DNA from: Alnus glutinosa
Lineage: Eukaryota > Streptophyta > Magnoliopsida > Fagales > Betulaceae
Reading direction: 5' to 3'
DNA length: 64,000 nucleotides
Assembly: GCF_958979055.1 (NCBI RefSeq)
Contig: NC_084894.1
Span: 997,001-1,061,000 of the forward strand
Numbering within the stretch: position 1 is the first letter of the stretch; each line of letters starts with the position of its first letter. Made by a program: the position numbers and the translations under genes. Under the pieces are notes generated by a model. That model saw nothing but the letters and a program-made list of their open reading frames with translations. It was not told the DNA's origin and ran no database searches. This document shows, one piece after another, positions 54,105 through 64,000 of the stretch.

Positions 54105-56587
54105 TGTAACTCTCTGCTTTTGTAAAAAGCGTAAGTGAAAATTTCGATTTCCACGCGACATTACGACATCATCAGAATTATAAATATTGACAGCGGAATA
54201 TTTTTTTTTCTTAACAATAACACATCAGAGCTGACTGAATTACCTCAATATATAAAAATACTAACCAATTGTTCTGATATAATAAATACATTCAAAATAA
54301 TAACATATGTGCCACATGCGTCACTAAATAATATTTAAACATTGTCTTCAACTAATACAACTTAACATATAAAAATATTACATATCAACTTAAAAGTCTT
54401 TAACCACACTATAATAATATTATCATAATATTCCTAGTAGTTCCGTTCTTCAATCCATCATGCAAAAACTCGCATGAGATTGCAGTAACCACCACAATCT
54501 CATGCTGTGGTCAAGTGAGTCAACGGTCCTTGACCACATAATGAAATATTGAATCATTTAAAAGTACACTATACAATCATATAATGACAATTATATGTAT
54601 GCACAATTTCAATATTCATTTATGCCTCGGGATTTAAACCGTGTGACTTATTATTGATTAATGCCATAGGGTCTAAGCCTTGGTCTTATTATTATTAGTG
54701 AATTACTGATCAGTGCATGTGGACTCTCACCATCTTAGGTCTTATTAAAACCTATAGTCTGAATCAGTACTGCCTCAGGACTGTTTCCCTTGGTCTTTGC
54801 CATGGGACTATACCCCTTAGTCTTTGCCTTGGGACATTAACCCTCAGTCTGACTGATTGATTGATGCATTGAGACTTTCACCCGCAGTCTTCGCCTTAGG
54901 ACTATACCCCTTGGTCTTTGCCTTGGGTTGCTAACCTTCGGTCTTTTCTTGTTAACAAGTCATATGTTCTCACAGTAAAATATGCAATGACAGTTTATCA
55001 ATATAATCATTAATCATATCAATAATATATTAAATAAATAGGCACAGTTCCAAACAAAACATGTTACACACAACTCGTATACAATTACATAAATCAGACT
55101 TCAACACATAATCAAAAATACCACACGTATCATCCTCAGTGAGTAAGAAATACTCACTGCAGTGACATATACATTATTCCAAACAAACATGTTAAATACC
55201 AAACAACTCACATACAATTAAATAAAACAGACGTCACAATATCATCAAAGACCACCGACACGTATCATCCCCAGTGAGTAAGTAATACTCACAACAGTGA
55301 CATATTCAAAGCTCCAAACAAAGCATGTTACAAACAACTCGTATACCATTAAATAAAACAAAGATCACTACATTCATCAAAGACTGCCAACACGTATCAC
55401 CCCCGGTGAGTAAGTAATACTCACAGTCAGGGACGGATCTAAGGGGGGGCTGGCAGGGGCCATGGCCCCCCCTCAATTCCAAAAAAACAACAAAAAAATA
55501 TTAGGTAAAAAAATATTTATAAGGGAAAAAAATAAAATTTAGTCTACTGCATGGCTCCAACCAATAATATTTTTTTGGCTCTTGGCCCCTGCCCATAAGT
55601 GTTTCTGGCACCATCCCTGCTCACAGTTATTTCCAGCTTCCAAAAAGGTTCACAGATAATTGTTCACTGCAATATATATTTAATACAAATAATAGTGAAT
55701 CAGTACAACCCATTAATAAACTCATCTTAACTTTATTTTTATTTTTAACCTTTAAATCTTAACATAATCTCTAACATCATTTAGACATAATAATGACATA
55801 TAAAATAGTTTAATTATAATGCCACATATTTCATGTGGGCATTATAACATCATTTATTATTAAATAATTAAAATACCCTTTTACTAAAAATGATCATTTT
55901 CATTTTTAAACCATAGTAATATAATATATCATAATAAACATAACTATTAATATAACTAAATGTTATATTTATAAGATAATCCAATTTTATTCTTTTATTA
56001 AATTGAGCAGAATTACAGCATTAATAATGTCTAATAATATTTAAAAATATTTAGGCAGAGCAATAACTCTTTTTATAAAATAGTGACTTTTATTCGGGCA
56101 TCACAATTGCGTGTTTTATAAATCGGGGGGGGGGGGGGGGGGGGGGGGGGAGCTGCACATGGGTTGTGGGTCTTCTTCACGTGGGCTGGGCTTTTAATAA
56201 ATAGAAATGGGCTGGACTGTTATGTAGGAATAAATAAAATGGGTTCACAAATTATTAATACTAATTTTCGTCCAAATCATGGTACTATTTCTCGTGGGTA
56301 TTTTCAGAAACTAAACGAAGTCCAAAAATTATGAAATTTGGAGGGTAGCTAGAGGACTTCGAGACGAGTGTTCTGCCTTTTGAATTGACCAAAACGGAGT
56401 TCGTTTGACCCTATTTTCATTATTCTAAAATTTAAGGTTCGTTTGAACTTTTATTAAATTATAAACACTTCTTAATAAATGAATATTTATTTTTATAAAT
56501 ATTTATATTTATTCATTTGCCTTATTATTAGGTCTTAAATTCTATTTTAAGATATTTATTTTATATCTTAAAATCTTGAGCGTTATA
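54105..56587 (-). mobile_element. Solo LTR, 2.5 kb, chromovirus (Tekay)-like, GAAGT TSD
   Basis: Perfect 5-bp duplications GAAGT at 54100-54104 and 56588-56592 flank ends TGTAACTC and GAGCGTTATA (near-perfect inverted TGTAAC/GTTACA). Inside are three tandem copies of a roughly 125-bp unit with CACACGTATCATCCTCAGTG and AGTAAGTAATACTCAC (about 55080-55427), an older repeat on CCTTGGTCTTTGCC (54700-54950), and a 24-26 G run near 56127-56150. There is no internal region. The Gypsy/Tekay assignment rests on the style of the CTCAGTGAGTA blocks and is tentative. It sits inside the LTR copy at 54075-57380. Confidence 0.8.
55428..55619. mobile_element. hAT MITE with 8-bp TSD, nested in the solo LTR
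   Basis: CTCACAGT duplications at 55420-55427 and 55620-55627 flank a 192-bp element with ends CAGGGACGGATCTA and GGCACCATCCCTG. The interior shares GGGGCCATGGCCCCCC with the element at 8230-8444. Confidence 0.85.
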
Positions 56588-56592
56588 GAAGT

Positions 56593-57380
56593 AGCGTCTG
56601 AACGTCAGTCACAGAAAGTCGGTGTTCGATACCTATCAGAATGGCCCAGTGAACGTGAGCCATAGAGAGCTCATGTTCGCAACTTATCCGGACAGACCAG
56701 CGGACACGAACCATAGAAAGCTCTTGTTTGCAAGGGTGTTCGAACGCAAAATTGAAGACTGCGAACGGAGAAGCCTTTTTATGCAATCGTTCGGACGCTA
56801 GGGTAAGTTGTCCGGACGCCCTTCAGCAAAATATGAAGTTGTTGTTGCTTGTCCGGACGCCCTATGCCCTGTCCGGACGCCGTTGCTTAGAAATCCATTC
56901 CTGACTAGTTTTAAAATTTTCAAAGCCTATTTAGAGGAGCTTCTAAGCAGTGTTATTGCAAGAATTCATCTAGAGAATTCCAGTTTGCTAAGAAAAGATT
57001 ATTTAGGCATAAACGTTTATATGCATTTCTCTTAAGTTTTATTTGTGTTGTAACTGTTCAATCGTTGAAGTCTAACTAGAGAAAGAAGTCAATTGAAAAA
57101 CTCTCTAGACGGGTCTGGGAGAGAGGCAGACAAGTAGACGCTTGTTAGAGTTAAATGTGTGACTACTGCAAAAGGTTTTTAATACGAACTTCTTGTAACT
57201 AGTTATTTATTCTGTTAGTTGATTTTTCTGGGTTTGGCTGCCTCGAAGTGATTTTTCTCTTTGGTGCAAAGATTTTTCAGTTTGTAACCAAATATCTGTG
57301 TTTTGTCTTCTTACTGCTTTTTATATTTAGTTATCTATTTGGTTGCGGTTATCTAGAAGTCAAGATTTATTTTCGCTTAC
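56593..57380. mobile_element. Right part of a second copy of the 21781-22740 LTR
   Basis: Matches about 21960-22740 (GTGAGCCATAGAGAGCTCAT, ATGCCCTGTCCGGACGCCGT, TATTTTCGCTTACA). Together with 54075-54099 it is one LTR opened by the solo LTR insertion. A TA microsatellite of about 48 bp follows at 57394-57441. Confidence 0.8.
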
Positions 57381-57389
57381 AAACTCCTG

Positions 57390-57444
<55 letters not shown>

Positions 57445-57469
57445 TTCCAAATAATGTGAGTAAAAGCAC

Positions 57470-57699
57470 CGAAAATTAGAATAATTTGAATTACGTTGCC
57501 AATTCTTGGACGGGATTGCGTAGCACATGGGTTTTTAAGAAATCTATGGATGAAGTTAAGTATAGTACTCTACTCTAGGGTTAAAACCATTGTCACCCAC
57601 ACAAGAAATGGACAGAATTCTAGATGCTTGAAATGAAAGGCCTGGTCGATCGATCTAAACCATATAATCTCTTATTGTATTACGTACGCAACTCAAACG
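57470..57699 (+). repeat. Third copy of the peroxidase upstream region, cut by CACTA
   Basis: Parallels 25050-25310 (CCAATTCTTGGACGGGATTG, TAGGGTTAAAACCATTGTC, CCTGGTCGATCGATCTAAAC). It ends abruptly at ACGCAACTCAAACG where the CACTA terminus begins. No peroxidase exon follows within the window. Confidence 0.8.
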
Positions 57700-58849
57700 C
57701 ACTACAAGAAATTTGCCCATTAGGGACGACACTATCAGCGTCGACTTTTTAGTCGACGCTGATAGTCGACTATTAGCGTCGACTTTAACTGTCGACGCTA
57801 ATAGTCAACTATCAGCGTCCACTAATAACACTATTAGCGTCCACCACTTAGTCGACGCTAATTATCCAAAAAAACACACTTTTAGCGTCGACTTTGGTGT
57901 CGACGCTAATGTGTCGTTGCTAATAACCTGGCGGGAAATTTTGCCTCGCGCGGGTTGAGAAATAGCAACGACATTTTAGTATTAGCGTCCACTTTCGTCG
58001 ACGCTAATAAAAAACTATCAGCATCGACGACAGAGTCGACGCTGATGTGGTATCTAAAGAACCACATTAGCGTCCACGTAAATGTCGACGCTGATAACCT
58101 ATTATCAGCGTCGACTAATTTTTGTCGACGCTGATAATAGGTTATTAGCGTCAACTCAGGGGTCGACGCTAATGATCCTGTGTAAAAAATTATTTTAAAA
58201 AAAAAACATTGAAAAGCATCAGCGTCAACCAAAAAGTCGACGCTGATAATAGTTTATCAGCATCCACTTTAGGTAGACGCTAATGACCATGTATACATTT
58301 TTTTAAAAAAATATATATATATATATATATATATTGAAAAGCATCAGCGTCGACCTGAAGTGGACGCTGATAATAGGTTATCAACGTCAACTTCAGGTCG
58401 ACGCTAGGGATTATATATAAAAAAAATAAAAAAATAAAAAAAAAATTGAAAAGTATCAGCGTTGGCGCTAATGACCATGTATGAAAAAAATTATTTTTTT
58501 TTTTTTTGAAAAATTGAAAGTATGAGCGTCCACTTTAGGTCGACGCTAATGATCCTGCATAACAAAAAAAAAAAAATCATATAAACTTATTTAAACTTCT
58601 TTTTTAAAAGAATAAAAAATAAAATAAAATTGAAACCTGTAGAAAAAAAAAAAAGTACTTCTTTTTATATTATTAGTAAAGTTTTTCTATTTTTTAAATT
58701 TTTTATATGATCGATCGGACTAGTTAATGCACTATGGTTGATCAGATGGTCTATCAATCATATTGTTCTATCATGATCGATCAATCTACTACACTAGGAT
58801 CGATCGGACGTTCGATCGAACCTTCACTGTGTCAAATCTAGTCGATCAA

Positions 58850-59840
58850 ACTCTATCACGATCGATAGATCATCTGATCAATCATGATAGATCAATGTGA
58901 TCGATAGATCAACCGATTGATCATGATAGATCAATAGGATCGACAGATCATCCGATCGATCATGATAGATTAATAGGATCGATAGATCATCCAATCAATC
59001 ATGATAGATCATCCGATCGATCATAATATATCAATATGATCGATAGATCATCCGATCAATCATGATAGATCAATAGGATCGATAAATCAGCCGATCGATG
59101 ATGATAGATCCATAGGATCAATAGATCATCTGGTCGATCATCTGATCGATCACGATATACCAATAGGATCGATAGATCATCCGATCAATTATGATAGATC
59201 AATAGAATCGATAGATCATCCGATCAATCATGGTAGATCATCCGATCGATCATGATATATCAAAAGGATCGATAGATCATCCGATCGATCATGATATATC
59301 AAAAGGATTGATAGATCATCCGATCGATCATGATATATCAATATGATCGATCGATCGTGATAGATCATCCGATCGATCGTGATAGATTAATAGGATCGAT
59401 AGATCATCCGATCGATCGTGATAGATCAATAGGATCGATAGATCATCCGATCGATCATGATAGATCAATAGGATCGATAGATCATCCGATCGATCGTGAT
59501 AGATCAATAGGATTGATAGATGATCCGATTGATCATGATATATCAATAGGATCGATAGATCATCCAATCGATCATGATGGATCATCCGATCAATCATGCT
59601 ATATCAATAGGATCGATAGATCATCCGATCGATAATGATATATCAATAGGATCGATAGATCATCCGATCGATCGTGATAGATCAATAGGATCTATAGATC
59701 ATCTGATTGATCATGATCGATCAATAGGATCGATAGATCATCAAATCAATCACGATGGATCATCCGATGGATTATGCTATATCAATAGGATCGATAGATC
59801 ATGATATATCAATAGGATCGATAGATCATTCACTGTCTCA
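58850..59840. repeat. 39-bp GATC-rich minisatellite inside the CACTA element
   Basis: Tandem units of about 39 bp such as GATCGATAGATCATCCGATC followed by GATCATGATAGATCAATAG, roughly 25 copies with variants, decaying at both edges (58730-58850 and 59840-59950). As the unit is 13 codons and lacks stops in some frames, it yields repetitive open frames on both strands; these are not genes. Confidence 0.9.
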
Positions 59841-60374
59841 AGTATTATTGATCGAACTCATTCACGATCAATTGGACTAATGCACTAGGATCGATAAGAT
59901 GGTATATCGATCATATTATTCTATCATGATTTGACACGTTACTAATAATTTAAAATTCAATTTTTTTTTTAAAAAACATTATATCAACTTAATATTTTGG
60001 CACGTCACTAATCATTTAATTTATTTTTAAAAAAAATTATATCAACTTATTATTTAGTGAGGTGTTAAATTTGACACGTCATTAATAATTTAAAATTTTA
60101 AAATATTATTTTTTTTTAAAAAAAATCATACCAACTTAGTAACGTGCAAGAATTTTGCATGTTACTAATTAGATTTTATTAATAAATATATATTAATTGT
60201 TTTTTAAAAAATTAATTGGTTCAATCAATTTTTAAATTACATAAATTAATAAATTTTATTTACTATTAGCGTCGACTTATAGTAGTTGACGCTGATAGTC
60301 TGATTATCAGCGTCAACTATTTAGGTCGACGCTGATAGTGTAATTATCAGCGTCGACTTCGTCGACGCTGATAT

Positions 60375-60860
60375 GAAAACGATGCCGTTTTACTTGAAAA
60401 ATAATGCAAGATGTAATGGCGGGATTTCTGAAATTTTCGCGAAATATTTTTACCCGCCCCCTCTTCCTTTAGCTTCTGCACCAATTTTATTTTTTTTATT
60501 ATCCCACCCCCTCTTCCTCCCATTCTCTCTTTCTCAATCCATCCTTTTGCCCTGATTCTCTCTCTCTCAACTAGTGTTCTCCCCTGGCTTCCTTCTTTTC
60601 GTTCTTTTCTTTTTTTCCACCGAGAGACCGAGAGAGGGAGATCGGAGAGGGAGGCCGAGAGAGCTGAAGAGAGAGCTAGAGAGAACCTGAGATAGACGCG
60701 AGGTGGGCTAGCCACCGTTGGGGGTGGACAACGACGCCGGAGGCCGGTGGGTCACGGCCCGATGCCGGTAAAGCCAGGGGACGTCTTTTTCCGGCATTTT
60801 CTCGGCACCCAAACATGGAGAAATTCATTTTTCGGTAAGTAGGGCTTTGATTTCCATTTT
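60375..60860 (+). other. Captured promoter/5' UTR-like region in the CACTA element
   Basis: AAAACGATGCCGTTTT (a CGTCGTTT-type promoter motif), then pyrimidine-rich DNA with TCTCTCTCTC, then a GA-rich leader and a GC-rich part ending ATGGAGAAATTCATTTTTCG and a GTAAGT donor at 60836. It resembles the 5' end of a plant housekeeping gene. The coding product is unrecognised. Confidence 0.4.
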
Positions 60861-60980
60861 TTTTAGTTTGTTTTGGAAAGATTTTCAGTAGAGAAATCAT
60901 ATGGGTATCGTGATTTTGGGTTTTATTTTGTGTGGATTTCGGTAAACCGAATGGGTACTGTTGGATCCTTTTGGGTTTGT

Positions 60981-62923
60981 AGATGCAAAACCATGTCTTT
61001 TACAAAATCCCAGCTGGGTTATTTGACAACAAAGGTTCCTCGTCCTTCAGCAGTAAGCACACTTCTAACTTCTCTCCCAACTACTCTCACATTTGTTCGA
61101 TAGAGTTTTACATAGTTTCTTTGAATGTTCCTTGAATTTATTGATCAGATTCGGAGGGTCATGAATTAAGGTTAAGGTTCTTTTGTACTACTTTTTGCAA
61201 TACACTTTCTTTTTGAAATAAGTAAAACTCAAATACTTCACCAATCCTTAGCAAATATTTACTTTGCAGTGTAACGATTTGCAATTGATTAAATGTGGCA
61301 AAAATACTACAAATAACGGTTGAATTAAGTCCCAGTAACCAATGAGGGTTTTAGATAATGAATTCATTTCTGTACCAAGTGGGCCCCTCCCTTTTTGTTC
61401 TCTTCTAGCTTTTCCATGGAAGATTTGCAGGATATTATTTTATTTTCTTTTAGTTCCATATTCTGTTAATGTCCTGAAGTTTGATAGGCATAGGAATTGA
61501 GTTGGATTTTATGTTCTTGTTGAAGAAGGAATGGGTGATTGCATCCTAATTTTTCTTGATTGATGAAGAAGAGTTTGAGAGTTGTAGTGTTATACTCCTA
61601 CTCTTTGAAATTTTTAAATGCTAATTCTGGTTATTACTGAAATGGAAAGCCAACTACCACCTTTCTTGCACCACTCTTATAATTCTATTTGTTAAAACTC
61701 TCTCAATATAGTTGAGTTTTCCAAAAATGGTGTGGCTTGCAGTTATGTCATGGCCATTGGCGAGGCAGAGGCATTTTCTGAAAGGTTGAAGAGAGAGCTT
61801 CTGGCTTTGGAAGCTGCAAATGTGCATGCCATTTTGGAAAGTGAACCTTTGATAGATTAGTTGATTTTTATTCTCTTTTTCTGGAACACTTGATGAATGG
61901 TTTTGCTGTTTGTGGTTATAACAACTTGTTCAATTTTGATGAGCTTTGAGTTTTCATAGACTTCTTCTTAGTTTGTATATTTATTTACTGGTTCCGAGAT
62001 CCAATAGTTGAAGGGCCTTTTGTTCTTTGTTGTTATGCTATTACTAGATTTCATTCTCGATCGAGAAAGGTTTCAACTTCTTTATTTGTTTGTATTTTGT
62101 CAGACTGATCTCACTTCTAGACCATGGTGTGCAATTATTATCATCTCTAATGATGGAAATCAGCAACTGTTAGAGACAAAAAGGATTCTCCAAGTTGGTG
62201 AGAACTGCTTTTATTTGTTGATTTTGTCTCTTTTGGTACCAATTCGTAGTTCATATTACATGCCGTAGTTCAAGATTTGACTTTCTTATCTGCCAAATTT
62301 GGAGTATGTAATAGGTTGGTTTGACTTTCTTATCTGCCAAATGATCTCTTTCCCTTTTCCTCTTTTATTTGCTTAGGAAAAAAAAATGTGTCCAATTAAT
62401 GTTTAGTCTCAATTTTTTTTCTTGGCTTGCATATGCCTTGATTGCTCTCTTTTTAAAAAAATATAACTTAATTGAAACTTAGAGACCAACTATAACATAT
62501 ATGTATATGGATACCTGATTACCTAAATTTTGTGGTTCTTGGCTCAATTTAACCTTCTGTGTATTTGAGGCCAGACTATTCTCTTGGTGAGCCTTACCCT
62601 CCTCGCTTGTTGATTTGTTTTAGAGGCTGGGAAGAAGGTTTCTAGTGTTCTAAAGCTGTCAATTCTGGATACATTCTGTTTTAACTTATGTTGAACTCTT
62701 ATAGGATATGAAGCAATCAGTTTCCTGCATGTGCACTCTGCTTTAAAATTGAGAAAGATTGCATGTTATCAAAATTAATTTCTTTCCGACCATGCTTATG
62801 TTTTTTATTCCGCATGCTTCCTTTTACAGCGTGATTGTGGAAGACCTCCAGTTCCTAGAAAAGATCCAGGAGACAAGCCAGAAGAGGAACCTTTGTTGTC
62901 AAATCACCCTTATGTTGATAAGG
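60981..62923 (+). pseudogene. Captured exon fragments, one from exocyst SEC3
   Basis: Several exon-like blocks with AG and GT borders occur in order. One at 60981-61052 reads NHVFYKIPAGLFDNKG. One at 61743-61860 reads [33 protein letters not shown] and then TAG, where exocyst subunit SEC3 (as I remember it) continues with Glu. One starts near 62102 with TDLTSRPW. One at about 62830-62922 reads RDCGRPPVPRKDPGDKPEEE. Only the SEC3 piece is recognised. The blocks do not form one reading frame, so this is transposon cargo rather than a gene. Confidence 0.6.
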
Positions 62924-64000
62924 TATGTTTCTGACAAGGAATTATTTTCTGAGAAGTCTAGCTATTAGATTTCAATGTTTTGAACTATGTGTTTGCAATT
63001 AATACGAAGGGGCAAGTGCATTTACATAGCATTTTACATAATTTTTGCAAGTCTCAAACTGAGATTTTGATATATGTGTTTGCAATTAATACAAAGGGGC
63101 AAGTGCATACACATAGTTTGTTCATATGTGTCTATATTACAACTGCCCCTGGAGCCGATTGCCTAGATAACATTGTCAAAGTCAAATGCAATTGCTGTAA
63201 ATGCACTCAAATTGGATCTTGTGCTTCTAGTAATTGAGCTTCAAGTGGTATTTTGATGTAACACCTCTATGCATTTGTTTTATATCGAAATGTAAGCAGT
63301 ATAATCAACTTAGACATTTTTCTGTTCATTTCAAATTCCAAATTTCATCTTTTCAGCCTGTTTGTAATATGTAAAAAGTTAGAATTGTATTAAGTTTCCC
63401 ATTTATTTGTATGTTTCATCATTTTTTTTCTTGTGTATAAATTACGAAATATGTGTATAAATTACTAATGGCGTATTAAAAAAAATATATATAATTTTTT
63501 TTTTTTCTAATTTTTTAGGGTATTAGCGTCGACTTAGTCGATGCTAATGGCCCATTAAATTTTTTATTTTTTATTTTTATTTTTAGGTCATTAGCGTCAA
63601 CACAGTGGACACTAATGACCTATTAATTTTTATTTTTTTTTAAATTTTTTTTAGAGCATTAGCGTCGACTCAGTTGACGCTAATGACCTTTTTTTTTTTA
63701 AAAAAAAAAAAAAAAATTAGTGTATCAGCATCCACAAAAAGTCGACGCTAATAATAGACTATTAGCGTCGACTTAGATGTCGACGCTAATAGTCAATCAT
63801 TAGCGTCAACTCATGCCATATGTGGTATAAGTTTTAGGGTCGACCCCATACATCATTAGCGTCGACATATGTCGACGCTAAAAGTCTATTATTAGCGTCG
63901 ACCCTTCAGTCGACGCTAATGATAGGCTGAATATTATCAGAGTCGGGCTTTTAGCGTCAACTTATTAGCGTCCAAAAGTCGACGCTAATACTCATTAGCG

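Larger units (their letters stand above)
57700..64000. mobile_element. Large CACTA element (TTAGCGTCGAC family), right end outside the window
   Basis: Starts CACTACAAGAAATTTGCCCA, a typical CACTA terminus, preceded by ACG as likely target triplet. Subterminal arrays of TTAGCGTCGAC/GTCGACGCTAA in both orientations lie at 57718-58560, 60265-60372 and 63519-64000. Between them are a 39-bp minisatellite and a captured-gene-like region (60375-63400). No transposase is visible, so the part seen is non-autonomous. The right terminus and the second target triplet were not available. Confidence 0.82.

Noticed and set aside
59328..59804. Open frames of 76-101 aa on both strands with D-R-S-I-G-S-I-D repeats
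   Set aside because: They are translations of a 39-bp tandem repeat with no stops; the same array is open on both strands, there is no promoter or start context, and it lies in a transposon.
58850..59840. CRISPR-like array
   Set aside because: Units are head-to-tail without unique spacers, in a plant genome; it is a minisatellite.

Overview
This is eukaryotic nuclear DNA from a flowering plant, probably a woody eudicot. It has AT-rich intergenic DNA, GT-AG introns, long homopolymers, class III peroxidases, a plant manganese CDF transporter, a chloroplast-type circularly permuted GTPase and abundant plant transposons (CACTA, Cassandra TRIM, hAT, MULE, L1-type LINEs, LTR elements). A Fagales-like tree is a guess from repeat style only. 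There is no operon logic; genes are independent.

Layout. 1-209: last exon of a DnaJ-type Cys-rich zinc-finger protein (+). 571-784: LTR plus primer binding site of a small LTR element. 3292-9206 (-): intact seven-exon metal tolerance protein MTP8 (412 aa). 12853-13469 (-): broken copy of the first exon of an ecdysoneless/SGT1-like gene. 13524-14499: MULE-like element with a perfect 9-bp target duplication and a GC-rich cargo. 16971-20962 (-): intact three-exon YqeH/BPG2-type GTPase (591 aa) with a telo-box/site II promoter. 21.2-30 kb: LTR, broken peroxidase copies and MITEs. 36414-37995 (+): the one intact peroxidase (347 aa). 38820-39730 (-): truncated copy of the BPG2-type gene and its promoter. 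39739-41837: complete non-autonomous CACTA element holding an odd three-LTR Cassandra unit. 42691-44170: peroxidase pseudogene. 45198-45889: displaced fragment of MTP8 joined to a broken exon of a GT14 (DUF266) glycosyltransferase pseudogene that runs to 53567 (-) and is split by two L1 LINEs. 54105-56587: solo LTR inserted in an older LTR and itself hit by a hAT MITE. 57700-end: a large CACTA element with GTCGAC subterminal repeats, a 39-bp minisatellite and captured exon-like pieces, one matching exocyst SEC3.

The window is best understood as two or three decayed copies of one block (5' part of the BPG2-type gene, its upstream DNA, then a peroxidase), reshaped by transposons. Only MTP8, the GTPase and one peroxidase look fully functional; the DnaJ-type gene is seen only at its end. 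All exon borders were read by eye from splice sites, phase and family resemblance remembered without a search.
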